DNA of 35,198 nt from Akkermansia muciniphila. GTDB lineage: Bacteria; Verrucomicrobiota; Verrucomicrobiia; Opitutales; UBA953. The stretch spans positions 1 through 35,198 of the forward strand of contig CALQLO010000020.1 in the NCBI GenBank assembly GCA_943331445.1. The letters run 5' to 3'. Positions 15,961 to 24,220 of the stretch are shown piece after piece. Each line of letters starts with the position of its first letter. Positions within the stretch are counted from its first letter, which is position 1. Made by a program: the position numbers and the translations under genes. A model generated the notes under the pieces. That model was not told the origin of the DNA. It worked only from the letters and a program-made list of their open reading frames with translations, and made no database searches.

Positions 15961-15989
15961 TTGGCGGGTGGGCGGAGTCGCCGTAAGTC
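15961..15989 (+). promoter_or_regulatory. Predicted leaderless promoter of the 15996 gene
   Basis: TTGGCG (15961-15966), a 17-nt spacer, TAAGTC (15984-15989), then 6 nt to the ATG. GGTTAGGGCTTGGC (15952-15965) spans the -35, as at the 10916 gene. Confidence 0.5.
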
Positions 15990-15995
15990 TTACCC

Positions 15996-17267
15996 ATGGC
16001 CAGCGACCCCTTGCACGTAGCCCGTAATGGGGTTGAAATTGGCGCCTATGACTTGGCGGACGTCATGGCGAAGCTCGCCACGGGCGAGCTGCTGAAGACT
16101 GATTACTACTGGTCCCCCGGGATGGCGAATTGGAGATTATTGTCTGAGTTGACGGCATTGCCGCGGGTCTTGCCCTTTCCTCGGCCGGAGGTGCGCGACC
16201 CTAATTTCTTAGACGGCTTGCTCGGTCGAGGGAACCGGACGGCTGGACTCGTTTTGCTTTGGGATAAGTTATCCGCTTCGCCGATTGAGTGTCGGGTAAC
16301 GGAGGATGAAATCGCCCAGATTGATAAGCAGGTTGGCAGTAGCGTGCGCAAGCGTTGCCGCGAGGAGCTCGAAGGTTGGTACCGCGCGGCGGTCTCCACC
16401 TATTTGGCTGATCGATTATTTACGACTACGGAGGGGGCCAACCTGGCGAACCTCGCCATCACCTTCGGACTCGAGCAGGCGCGCGCGATGGAACTCCATC
16501 GCGAGGCCTTTTCAATTTATCTTAAGGCAGGTTTGCAGACTTGTCTTCAGCGGACGGCCTCGCTGGAAGAGAAGGGTAAGCAGATCGCCTTGCTTACCCA
16601 ATCGGTGCCGCTCCCTGCCGCCGCCGTGGCCGAGGTGCGGAAGGTCGTGTTGGGCGAACTCCTTACCCAGCAGGTGCAGTCGGCATTGACGCAGGACGAC
16701 GGGGATGAACTCATAGAGCCCGCTCAGGCGAAGGCCATCAACGATCAGGCCATGGCCCTCGGGGTCCGCATGAGTGAAGAATTGCCGGAGCTGGCCATTC
16801 GGATGCGCCAGGCGGAAGCACTCTGGGGTCTCTATCGGGCGCCGTTGAAGCCGGTGGGCTGCGATTTGGATCTCGGGGCCGAGGGTTGCTATTGGACGGC
16901 CCAGGTGGACTTCTATCTCAAGAAGCGGATCACTGTTCGCCGGAGCTACGGCGGCTTCTCCTCGAGTGTGCGTATTTTCGGTAGCCTCCGCTACCGGGTG
17001 GGCAATTACGCGGTCGAGCGTGAAACCGAAGATCAGGTCGTCAAAGTGGACAGCGGCATCTTGGCCTTTACCGCGCAGCGGGTGATTTTCAAAGGCGAGA
17101 TCAAGAATTTCAATTTCAAGTACGGCAAAGTCTTGGACGTCACCGCCTATTCGAATGCGCTGGTCATCGCCCGGGACACCGGGGGCGATAATATCTTTCT
17201 TTTCCCGAGCGGCCAGCAGGAGGCGGCGGTCATCTTGCGGCGGTTGGTCCGGCAGGCGAAGGGCTGA
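15996..17267 (+). CDS. GYF_2-domain protein with C-terminal PH-like domain
   Basis: The 423-aa protein has no signal peptide or membrane segment. Residues 5-52 match a GYF_2 domain (GAYDLADVMAKLATGELLKTDYYW, positions 16-39, then NWRLLSEL), usually a protein-interaction module. The middle (about 70-290) is helical, possibly a helical bundle. The end (about 315-420) is beta-rich with TAQRVIFKG near 365-373 and alternating strands to the final helix, like bacterial PH-like domains. The function is unknown; an adaptor role is likely. A second GYF_2-like protein lies at 26457-27068 in the GTPase operon. Confidence 0.75.
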   Translation: MASDPLHVARNGVEIGAYDLADVMAKLATGELLKTDYYWSPGMANWRLLSELTALPRVLPFPRPEVRDPNFLDGLLGRGNRTAGLVLLWDKLSASPIECRVTEDEIAQIDKQVGSSVRKRCREELEGWYRAAVSTYLADRLFTTTEGANLANLAITFGLEQARAMELHREAFSIYLKAGLQTCLQRTASLEEKGKQIALLTQSVPLPAAAVAEVRKVVLGELLTQQVQSALTQDDGDELIEPAQAKAINDQAMALGVRMSEELPELAIRMRQAEALWGLYRAPLKPVGCDLDLGAEGCYWTAQVDFYLKKRITVRRSYGGFSSSVRIFGSLRYRVGNYAVERETEDQVVKVDSGILAFTAQRVIFKGEIKNFNFKYGKVLDVTAYSNALVIARDTGGDNIFLFPSGQQEAAVILRRLVRQAKG

Positions 17268-17300
17268 TTTTAGGCCTTTGGGCGGATGACAGCGGGCGAT

Positions 17301-17329
17301 TTGACGAAGCAGTAGTTGCCTTGTATAAC
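17301..17329 (+). promoter_or_regulatory. Strong predicted leaderless promoter of the 17336 gene
   Basis: TTGACG (17301-17306), a 17-nt spacer and TATAAC (17324-17329) are close to the sigma70 consensus. Six nucleotides separate the -10 from the ATG at 17336, so transcription should start at or beside that ATG. This argues against the upstream ATG at 17321, which would overlap the promoter. Confidence 0.7.
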
Positions 17330-17335
17330 AGAGGG

Positions 17336-18205
17336 ATGCCACCGACCCCCCTGACCGTCTTTTACAGTCCCGCTTACGTTGTCGAGGGAATGACCGAGAC
17401 GGTAACCAAGTCGAAGCTCGTGGCCGAAATGATCGAAGCGGGCAAGGCTGGCGAGGTTGAGCTGGCGGCTCCGAAGTTGGCGACCCGCCAGGAACTCGAG
17501 TTAATCCATGCGCCGGAGTACGTGCGCAGCACCTTCGAGGATACGAACAGTTTTCTGGAAGTCGGGCCTTGGTCTCGGCCTTTACTGGAGAGCATCTTGG
17601 CTTCGACCGGAGGGATGCGCGACGCCGTGAAGGAGGCGTTAAAGAACGGCCGGTCCGGGAGTCTTTCCAGTGGGTTGCATCATGCCCGACGCAACGCGGG
17701 TAATGGCTTCTGCCAATTCAATGGCCTAGCGCTCGCCGCCCTCGAGGCCTTAAAGAAGGTCAAGAAGGTGGGCATTCTTGACCTCGATGCCCACGCGGGC
17801 GGGGGCACCTTTGATATCCTCGGTGACGATAAGCGGGTGTGGCTCGCCGACGTGACCGTCAATGGCTTTGACTCCTGGGAGCCGACTGATCCCCGACGGC
17901 ATTTCTACGTCGATATGGGTCGCCCGGAGGCCTACCTCGATGAAGTGGAGCGGGCCTTGCGGCATCTCGAGCCCGTGGAGTTCCTGATTTATAACGCCGG
18001 CATGGACACCTATGAGAAGGCTGGCGGCATGAAGGGTATTACCAAGGAAATGATCCTGAAGCGTGAGCGACGGGTCGTGGAATGGGCCCGGGCGCGGAAG
18101 ATTTCGCATATCTTCGCTCTCGCTGGTGGGTACAAGTGGGATGGGCTCACCTTGGAACAAGTGGCCGAGTTGCACCTCGAGACTGTGAAGGCCTTTGCCG
18201 CCTGA
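17336..18205 (+). CDS. Histone deacetylase-family (acetoin utilisation/acetylpolyamine-type) amidohydrolase
   Basis: The 289-aa protein starts at 17336, set by the promoter position and by the start of the conserved sequence. The family's catalytic set is visible: the His-His dyad in SGLHHARRNAGNGF (HH at about 115-116), zinc ligands in LDLDAH (Asp151 and His153), the third ligand Asp in NAGMD, and the Tyr of ALAGGY. The usual HHGNGT after the zinc Asp is changed to HAGGGT. Members remove acetyl groups from lysine, polyamines or related amines in the cytoplasm. The substrate is undetermined. The gene converges on a small gene with 3 nt between the stops. Confidence 0.87.
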   Translation: MPPTPLTVFYSPAYVVEGMTETVTKSKLVAEMIEAGKAGEVELAAPKLATRQELELIHAPEYVRSTFEDTNSFLEVGPWSRPLLESILASTGGMRDAVKEALKNGRSGSLSSGLHHARRNAGNGFCQFNGLALAALEALKKVKKVGILDLDAHAGGGTFDILGDDKRVWLADVTVNGFDSWEPTDPRRHFYVDMGRPEAYLDEVERALRHLEPVEFLIYNAGMDTYEKAGGMKGITKEMILKRERRVVEWARARKISHIFALAGGYKWDGLTLEQVAELHLETVKAFAA

Positions 18206-18208
18206 GGT

Positions 18209-18550
18209 TCAGGGGAGCGGCGGGATATTCAGCTCCTTGAGTGTGAACACACCGGTTTCCGTCGGAAGCACCAGGAAGAGCCGGCAGGCCCGGCTTTGCG
18301 CGAGGGCAATCATCACCGGCCATTGAGATTCCGGGACGGAAGCCACGACGAACATCGGTTCATTGTCAGGGTCGTCGCTCGAGGGTACTTCGATGGCGAC
18401 GCCCTTGTGGTCGACGTCGAAATTGTGGGCTAGCCATTTGCCGAGTTCCTTGGCGAGGCCGCGGAGGTCGGACTTGCCGGCTTCGACTTTGGATTGATCC
18501 ACCAGCGCCCAGAGGGGCACGGCGAAATTATGGGTCAGCTCGGCCGGCAT
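18209..18550 (-). CDS. Small hypothetical protein downstream of purA
   Basis: This is a 113-aa protein from MPAELTHNF at 18550; the open frame reaches back into purA, but the start at 18550, 13 nt after the purA stop, is the natural one. It is a soluble alpha/beta protein with no signal peptide, no Cys cluster and no known motif. It contains PSSDDPDNEPMFVVASVPES in the middle and a hydrophobic LFLVLPTETGVFTL strand pair near the end. The gap of 13 nt suggests co-transcription with purA. A function cannot be assigned. Confidence 0.7.
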   Translation of the reverse strand: MPAELTHNFAVPLWALVDQSKVEAGKSDLRGLAKELGKWLAHNFDVDHKGVAIEVPSSDDPDNEPMFVVASVPESQWPVMIALAQSRACRLFLVLPTETGVFTLKELNIPPLP

Positions 18551-18563
18551 TGGCGCCAGTAGG

Positions 18564-20111
18564 TTAGGCCTGCTTGATGAGTTCGGCCGTTGTCGGAATA
18601 TCTGACACAATCTGATCAGGGTCCGGGCCGACTCCGATGTAGCGGAGGTTGGGTAGCGAATTCAGCGCACCGCCGCGAGAGGCCAAGCGAACGATTTCGG
18701 CCATCGTGAAGGCCACATAGCGGCGTGCTTCGGGAGGGAGGGCGGCGTAGGAGCGAACTTTCGTGATGTCAGCCTTCCATCCCGGTAGGGTGGCGTAAAT
18801 CGGTTGGAGCTGACGACGCACGGCATCGTTACGGGGCACGCCCGAGAGAACCTTGCCAGCGGTGTCGCGATAGCCCGTACAGACTTGAAGATCGCCCCCT
18901 TGCCATTCGCCATGGGGGGAAAGGGCGTCCAGTTTGTTGAGCACTAAATCATCGTAGCCACCGTAGCGGAGGGCATCGGCCTTCTCGACTAAGTCAGACC
19001 AACCCACCATGCGTTGGCGACCCGTGCTCGTGCCGAACTCCAGTTTGGCCAAGGCGCGCTGGAGTGGATGAGCGTCCTCCATCTTCGTGAGGAAGACGTG
19101 CGTGCCGACTTTCGTGTCGTAGGCCTTGCAACAGCCCACCGTGTGGATGGCTTGGACCGGGATGCCGGCGGACTGGAAAAACTCCGGCGTGTAAGTGTGC
19201 GAGGCCGTCACGTTCGGAGCGAAGCCCGCCCGCTTATCGAGCCAATAGGCTTGGCCGAATTCGCCGATGATGCGGCGGTCGGCAGCGAGATCGCCGAGGA
19301 TGCGTTCGCGGACGTCGCCAATGGTCGAGGCGAGGGTCGTGCCCGCCTTCCAGTAGCAATCCACGACGGCGTTGAGATCAAAGGTGAAGGGAGTCTTGCC
19401 GGCGAAGCGGGTGAAATCGAACTCCGCGGGGGCGAAGACGCCAGAATCGATGGCACCCTTATTTGCGCGCAGTTCAGCCTCCGTTAGTTTGGCAAAAAGG
19501 CCGGACCACTTATCGGGCGAGAGTTTGCAGACATCGCGGACGATATCGGAGGCGCGCTGAAGCCGGGCGGAGAGACGGGCGGCGTAGGCGGCCTTGTCGC
19601 CGAGGAACTCCGAGTAGTGAATCTGGAATTGACCGACTTCATCGGCGTAGGCGGGCGTGATGCCGCGACCCGTGGAACCGCGGGCCTCGTGCCCCAGGAC
19701 GTTGATGCGGTAATCTTCCCAGGCCAGATCGAGGATGCGGTGGGCGACGTCGCTGACCATGCAGCGCTCATCGATGAGCAGGCGCGAGAGGACGGGGTAG
19801 CCAATCTTCTCTAGCGGCAGGGCTTCCCAGAGGGCCTTGCGGGGGTCGGCGACCACGCCGGAACCCAGCGCGAGGCAGGCGACATCCCGTTCGGCGACGC
19901 CGCCCGGGAGCAGATTGAGTTTAAGGCCTGCGACTGTGTGGCCGGAGTTGGCGCCACCGTTGACCTTAAGAACTGTGCCGACCGCATCCCGTCGACCTGT
20001 GAGGGCTTGGAGTTCGCGGACGATTTCGGGGATGAGGCGGCCCTTGCCTTCGTCTCCCATGCTGACGCCGACGTCGGCGATGAGTTTGCTTTTAAAGGGG
20101 GTGAGTGCCAT
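18564..20111 (-). CDS. purA: Divergent adenylosuccinate synthetase (PurA-like)
   Basis: At 515 aa this is longer than the usual 425-460. PurA makes adenylosuccinate from IMP, Asp and GTP. Conserved elements are recognisable but altered: GDEGKGR (19-25; catalytic Asp20), [10 protein letters not shown] (51-60; His58), [13 protein letters not shown] (145-157; classical form GTTxRGIGPAY), [13 protein letters not shown] (359-371), LNKLDAL (391-397; classical TKLD) and YIGVGPD near the end. Both catalytic residues are kept, so it is expected to be active. The central region (about 160-290) and 400-470 hold extra or diverged sequence. No Shine-Dalgarno site is visible. The upstream TPR gene lies 60 nt away on the same strand. 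Confidence 0.85.
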   Translation of the reverse strand: MALTPFKSKLIADVGVSMGDEGKGRLIPEIVRELQALTGRRDAVGTVLKVNGGANSGHTVAGLKLNLLPGGVAERDVACLALGSGVVADPRKALWEALPLEKIGYPVLSRLLIDERCMVSDVAHRILDLAWEDYRINVLGHEARGSTGRGITPAYADEVGQFQIHYSEFLGDKAAYAARLSARLQRASDIVRDVCKLSPDKWSGLFAKLTEAELRANKGAIDSGVFAPAEFDFTRFAGKTPFTFDLNAVVDCYWKAGTTLASTIGDVRERILGDLAADRRIIGEFGQAYWLDKRAGFAPNVTASHTYTPEFFQSAGIPVQAIHTVGCCKAYDTKVGTHVFLTKMEDAHPLQRALAKLEFGTSTGRQRMVGWSDLVEKADALRYGGYDDLVLNKLDALSPHGEWQGGDLQVCTGYRDTAGKVLSGVPRNDAVRRQLQPIYATLPGWKADITKVRSYAALPPEARRYVAFTMAEIVRLASRGGALNSLPNLRYIGVGPDPDQIVSDIPTTAELIKQA

Positions 20112-20171
20112 GGGCAGAAAGAAGGAGGCGGGCGGGTGAAACCGACCGCGGTAAGTTCAGGCGTGAGGGGA

Positions 20172-21575
20172 TTAGGCCGAAGCGCCTTTTTGGCGTTCGT
20201 AGAAGTCGTTGATCTTCTTGGCGACATCGCGGTAACCCGAGTCAGCCATGTAGATGATCTTGTATTCGTCGACGGCTTCCTTGACCTTGCCGGACTTTTC
20301 AAAGGCTTCGCCGAGGGCGTAAATGATATCCTTCTTCAGGTCATTCATCATCAGCACTTCGCTCTTGGCGGAAGTTAGCTGCTCGATGGCGAGGTCGAAT
20401 TTATTGCCAATGGTAAAGGCGCGACCGATCGCGAGTAGTGCCGGTTGGCGGAACTTCGGATTACGCTGGGCATACTGGAGCTGCTGGACGGCATCATCGA
20501 GGCGCTGGGCGACGAGGAGAAGGGAGCCCAGTTCGAAGCGGAAGGCGTAATCGTTCGGGTAGCGCTCGACGAGCGTGGTCGCGGTGCGGAGGCGGAATTC
20601 GGCGAGTTCCGTTTCGTTCTTGGCGAGGGCGTCCTTGTTGGCGCTGTCGGAGGGGTTGGCGGCGATGAGTTCGCGCAGTTGTTTCGAGAATTTTTCGTAG
20701 CGACGGATGATGAGGTCGCTTTCTTGGCGTTCGAGTGACGAGTCGGCTTTACCGAGGGTCGTCAGGCGGCCGCGTTGCAGCCAGGCGACCGCACTATCGA
20801 GGTCGTCGGCGGCGATGAAGAGGCGGACGATATCGCGATAAAGATCCAAGCTATCGGGCTGGGCCTGGATTTTTTCAGCCATTTGAGCGGCTTGCTCGAG
20901 AGCGGAAGCGGAGTCGGTGACCGCGCGGGTGGATTGCTCGAGGCGTTGGGCTTCGTCCTTATCCTTAAGTTTGGATTGGAAGTCTCCCTTATCCTCCCAG
21001 TTGCCCTTTTTCATCGTCTTGCTGACGGAGGCTTTGCGGACGCACTCCTGAAGGTCGCCGTTGCCCGGGTAGAGTTTGAGACCTTTATCGGCGGCGTTCA
21101 GGGCGTTGTCGTACTCGCCGGCCGTGATCCAGACATTGGAGAGATCGACGAAGTGTTGCACTTCGGCGGGGTCATTCGTGCTGAGTTCTTCGTAGGCAAA
21201 AGCGGCGAGGTCAAAGAAGCCGAGTTTGATGCCCGCGAGGGCGATGGTCTTGTTGGCGTTGGCATCACCAGGCTTTTTGGCGAGGGCTTCCTCGGCGGCG
21301 GCGATGGCGGCGACAGGGTCGGCTTCGACAGACTTGGCGATTTTGCCAGAAGTGAGGGCGCCGGTGAGGCCATCAAAGAGACCCTTCTTGGTGCCCAGCA
21401 TTGCTTTCTGAGCTTTACGAAGGGTACGGCGGACTTCGATACAACCCGGATTGCGGAGCAGGATGCCGGTCAAGACCTCGACGGCATACTGGGGGTTGGT
21501 ACGGAGCTGTTGCTCGGCGGCCGTGACTTGTTTCTGCAGCCGGGGATCGAGCTCGGTAAGGGCGACTTTTTTCAT
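20172..21575 (-). CDS. TPR-repeat protein
   Basis: The 467-aa protein has no signal peptide. Tetratricopeptide-like helical pairs are spread over the length, for example around residues 30-60 (NPQYAVEVLTGILLRNPG), 145-175 (AGEYDNALNAADKGLKLYPG), 240-275, 345-370, 385-410 (GNKFDLAIEQLTSAK) and 425-450. A charged Lys/Asp/Glu stretch (about 195-225) interrupts the array. TPR proteins act as assembly scaffolds; no enzyme motif is present. The gene is followed by purA on the same strand after 60 nt. Confidence 0.83.
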   Translation of the reverse strand: MKKVALTELDPRLQKQVTAAEQQLRTNPQYAVEVLTGILLRNPGCIEVRRTLRKAQKAMLGTKKGLFDGLTGALTSGKIAKSVEADPVAAIAAAEEALAKKPGDANANKTIALAGIKLGFFDLAAFAYEELSTNDPAEVQHFVDLSNVWITAGEYDNALNAADKGLKLYPGNGDLQECVRKASVSKTMKKGNWEDKGDFQSKLKDKDEAQRLEQSTRAVTDSASALEQAAQMAEKIQAQPDSLDLYRDIVRLFIAADDLDSAVAWLQRGRLTTLGKADSSLERQESDLIIRRYEKFSKQLRELIAANPSDSANKDALAKNETELAEFRLRTATTLVERYPNDYAFRFELGSLLLVAQRLDDAVQQLQYAQRNPKFRQPALLAIGRAFTIGNKFDLAIEQLTSAKSEVLMMNDLKKDIIYALGEAFEKSGKVKEAVDEYKIIYMADSGYRDVAKKINDFYERQKGASA

Positions 21576-21626
21576 TAGTAAATAGGGCGTTTGACCTGCG
21601 AAAACTGACCGTCAGCCCGCGGGTGG

Positions 21627-22091
21627 TCAATCCCTTGGACGTGAAAAACGCAGGTGTCGGCGCAAGGCCGGACGGAGGGGTCTGGCGATGATGCGACCCA
21701 CGCACTCGGGAGTGCCGCATCGGCAGGGGTGGAAGAGGCTTTCGGCGAGGGAAAACCCGTAATCAAAAGTGATTTCCGCTCCGGGCTCGATGGGGTGGGC
21801 AGCCGTCAGCCAAGCACCTTCCGCCTCGCCGTGCCAGACGAGTTCGGCGTTGGGTTGGCAGGAGTGATTGGCGTGACGTGAGGGATTGTCGTCAAGCGAG
21901 CCATCGAGCCAGACGCCTGGGCTGACTTCGAGGCCATAGACCGGCGCCGAGGCATCCAAGGTGGTCGGGCGGATCGAGGTCAGCGGACCTGCGTAGCGGG
22001 CGATACGTTCGCCAGAGGAGAAGGGGCGGGTTGCGAAAAGCCCGCGGCCGGAGATGGCCGACGGCTGCGTGACCGTGCCGGAAGTGTTCAT
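21627..22091 (-). CDS. SET-domain protein with post-SET cysteine cluster
   Basis: The 154-aa protein starts at the ATG of an ATGA overlap with gpsA. It carries the SET lysine-methyltransferase signature: GRGLFAT (15-21), RHANHSCQPNAEL (72-84, the NHSxxPN pseudoknot motif), EITFDYG (106-112, with the catalytic Tyr), and a compact post-SET zinc-binding piece CRCGTPEC (123-130). SET enzymes transfer methyl from S-adenosylmethionine to lysine. The bacterial protein target is unknown. It is the shortest size that could hold a SET core, lacking a pre-SET region. The overlap with gpsA suggests coupled translation. Confidence 0.87.
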   Translation of the reverse strand: MNTSGTVTQPSAISGRGLFATRPFSSGERIARYAGPLTSIRPTTLDASAPVYGLEVSPGVWLDGSLDDNPSRHANHSCQPNAELVWHGEAEGAWLTAAHPIEPGAEITFDYGFSLAESLFHPCRCGTPECVGRIIARPLRPALRRHLRFSRPRD

Positions 22092-23089
22092 GCCTCCTGG
22101 CGGAGGTCGCGGGTCATCAGGGCGACTACTCCGGCGCGCGGATCCAGACCCTTGTACAGGATGGCGTGCAGGCAGAAGAGAATCGGTGCATCGATGCCGC
22201 GGCGAAGGGCGAGCTGCGTCAGTGCGTCGGCGGCCCGGTGGCCTTCGACGGCATCGCGGCGAAGGGCGAGGGCGGCGAGGGTCCCTTCAGGGTCATGGGC
22301 GATTTGTTCGCCGAAGGCGCGATTGCGACTCCAAGCCCCGTGGGCGGTGGCCATCATATCACCGACCCCACCGAGTCCGAGTAAGGTATCTGACTTGGCG
22401 CCGACGGCTTCACCGAGGCGAACCATTTCGAGGAGTGAACGCGTGAGGAGGGCGGCGCGGGCATTATCGCCGAGCTTGAGTCCATCGCAGAGCCCGGCGC
22501 CCAGGGCGTAAACGTTTTTGAGCGTCCCGCCGATTTCCACTCCGGCGACATCGGCGGAAGTGTAGGCGCGCAGGGAGGGGCCGCTGAGGGCGGCTTGGAT
22601 GTCGCGTAGGTTCTCGTCGATTTTTTCCGAGGCGAGTACGAGGGCGGTGGGGAGGCCGCGGGCGACTTCATCGGCATTGCTAGGTCCGCTGAATGAGGCG
22701 ACCGGAATTTTTCCGAAAGCCTCCGCCATCAGCTCGGTGGGGCGGCGGAGGGTTTTAAGGTCGAGGCCTTTGCAGAGCGAGATGGCCATGCGGGCGGAGG
22801 AGGCCGCGACAGCTGGGCCGATATTCGCGAGGAGTTCAGGTAAGCCCTTGGAGGGGCAGGCGAGGAAAACCAGATCCACATCCATCAGCGCGGGGCCGGT
22901 TTCCAGGCCAATTTGAATCGAATCCGCGAGACGGTGTCCCGGGAGGTAGTCCTTGTTTTCGCGCGATGAAGCGAGGGCGAGGGCTTGTTCGGCGCGACGT
23001 GGCACGAGCGTGACGGGATGGCCGAGGCGGGAAAGGTGGATGGCCATGGCGGTACCCCAGGCTCCTGCTCCGAAGATGACGCAGTTCAT
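22088..23089 (-). CDS. gpsA: Glycerol-3-phosphate dehydrogenase [NAD(P)+]
   Basis: The 333-aa GpsA reduces dihydroxyacetone phosphate to sn-glycerol-3-phosphate for phospholipid synthesis. The dinucleotide-binding loop is FGAGAWGTA (6-14). SGPSNADEVARGLPTAL (134-150) and the catalytic Lys191 in GGTLKNVYALGAG are present, followed by GVGDMMATAHGAWSRNR (241-257) and VEG (281-283). Length and motif order match the family. Its start overlaps the end of panB by ATGA (23086-23089), and its stop overlaps the SET gene start in the same way. Confidence 0.95.
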   Translation of the reverse strand: MNCVIFGAGAWGTAMAIHLSRLGHPVTLVPRRAEQALALASSRENKDYLPGHRLADSIQIGLETGPALMDVDLVFLACPSKGLPELLANIGPAVAASSARMAISLCKGLDLKTLRRPTELMAEAFGKIPVASFSGPSNADEVARGLPTALVLASEKIDENLRDIQAALSGPSLRAYTSADVAGVEIGGTLKNVYALGAGLCDGLKLGDNARAALLTRSLLEMVRLGEAVGAKSDTLLGLGGVGDMMATAHGAWSRNRAFGEQIAHDPEGTLAALALRRDAVEGHRAADALTQLALRRGIDAPILFCLHAILYKGLDPRAGVVALMTRDLRQEA

Positions 23090-23859
23090 TTGGTTTTTTT
23101 GGCACGCACCTTGGTGGCCCAGCGTTTGACCGCGGCGACGGCATCGCGGTGGAGGTTGGCTTCAGGGCGGGCGAAGGGTGGCGGGTTGGGGGTGAAGCCG
23201 AGCAGGTCGTGAATGACGAGGATTTGTCCATCGCACCCGCGGCCCGAGCCGATGCCAATGGTCGGCACGGAGACCGCTTCGGTGATCTTCGGCATGAAAG
23301 CTTCGTCGACGCACTCGACGACCATCGCGAACACGCCGGCGGCCGCGATCGCCTGAGCGTCGATGAGGACTTTCTTCTGATCTTCGGGCGTCAGGCCGCG
23401 CCGACGATAGCCTGCGGAGTTCACGCGCTGAGGAAGCATACCTACGTGGCCCATCACGGGAATACCGGCATCCACAAGGCGAGCGATGGCGAGGGCCAAG
23501 GAGGCGCCGCCTTCGATTTTGACGGCCTTGACGCCGCCTTCTTGGAGGAAGCGTCGGCAGTAGTTGAGGAGCTTAGGAAAACTGTCGTGCGCGAGACCGA
23601 AGGGGAGGTCGCCGACGATGAGGGCTTCAGGTTTAGCCCGGGCAACGGCGGCGGCGTGGTGGATCATCATATCCAGAGTCACGCCGACCGTGTCCGGTAG
23701 GCCCAGTACCGTGTTGCCGACCGAATCGCCGACGAGGATCAGATCAGCGCCCCCGTCTTCGGCGATCCGGGCCGTGATGGCGTCGTAAGCCGTTAGGCAG
23801 ACGATGGGTCGGACCCCTTTGAGGGCGCGGAGGGACCGGGTGGTGGACTTCACGCCCAT
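23086..23859 (-). CDS. panB: 3-methyl-2-oxobutanoate hydroxymethyltransferase
   Basis: The 257-aa PanB adds a hydroxymethyl group from methylene-tetrahydrofolate to alpha-ketoisovalerate, the first committed step of pantothenate synthesis. Family motifs are CLTAYDAITA (21-30), VGDSVGNTVLG (43-53, Mg-binding Asp45), VGDLPFG (82-88), KIEGG (114-118) and GHVGMLPQ (137-144). It is the first gene of a three-gene ATGA-linked chain panB-gpsA-SET. It diverges from the small membrane-protein gene at 23918 across 58 nt. No panC or panD is in the window. Confidence 0.95.
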   Translation of the reverse strand: MGVKSTTRSLRALKGVRPIVCLTAYDAITARIAEDGGADLILVGDSVGNTVLGLPDTVGVTLDMMIHHAAAVARAKPEALIVGDLPFGLAHDSFPKLLNYCRRFLQEGGVKAVKIEGGASLALAIARLVDAGIPVMGHVGMLPQRVNSAGYRRRGLTPEDQKKVLIDAQAIAAAGVFAMVVECVDEAFMPKITEAVSVPTIGIGSGRGCDGQILVIHDLLGFTPNPPPFARPEANLHRDAVAAVKRWATKVRAKKTK

Positions 23860-23882
23860 GGGCTTATCCCGAGACCCTCCGC

Positions 23883-23911
23883 TTGTAAAGCGTGGGTAAA
23901 GGGTGTAAGTA
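23883..23911 (+). promoter_or_regulatory. Predicted leaderless promoter of the 23918 gene
   Basis: TTGTAA (23883-23888), a 17-nt spacer, TAAGTA (23906-23911), then 6 nt to the ATG. Confidence 0.5.
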
Positions 23912-23917
23912 CTGGGA

Positions 23918-24181
23918 ATGCTTCGGCGAATTCTCGGTTTAATCCGTAAGCCCGACTACCGGGAGAGTGTCTACGCACATCCCGATCTCTCGGCGAAGAC
24001 GGCATTGCCTTGGTATACCAAGTTGCGGTTGATTTTGTCGACCCGGAGCGGCTTGGACCATGCGGATGATAAACCCGGCATCTGGGTGCGCCATCGGCGC
24101 TGGCTGCTGATCGTCTTGGCCCTCTTTCTTGGCTGGCTTATCGCTGAAAGTATCGTCGGCTGGAACTTCTTCGAAGGGTAA
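23918..24181 (+). CDS. Small membrane protein, unknown function
   Basis: The 87-aa protein has a basic, Arg-rich N-terminus (MLRRILGLIRK), a soluble middle and one clear transmembrane helix at about 62-80 (WLLIVLALFLGWLIAESI), ending with GWNFFEG. The topology is likely N-terminus in the cytoplasm. The promoter geometry upstream supports it as a real gene despite its size. No family is recognised. It converges on lpxI. Confidence 0.65.
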   Translation: MLRRILGLIRKPDYRESVYAHPDLSAKTALPWYTKLRLILSTRSGLDHADDKPGIWVRHRRWLLIVLALFLGWLIAESIVGWNFFEG

Positions 24182-24220
24182 AAGTTTTCAGCGTACGACG
24201 GCGCCGACCGAACGCCGTAA

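Noticed and set aside
18564-20111. Phage-type PurZ (2-aminoadenine synthesis)
   Set aside because: PurZ proteins are shorter and lack the catalytic Asp of GDEGKG; here Asp20 is kept and there are no phage genes nearby.
20775-21578. 267-aa plus-strand frame opposite the TPR gene
   Set aside because: It is a mirror of the TPR protein's biased codons, with no promoter or family match.
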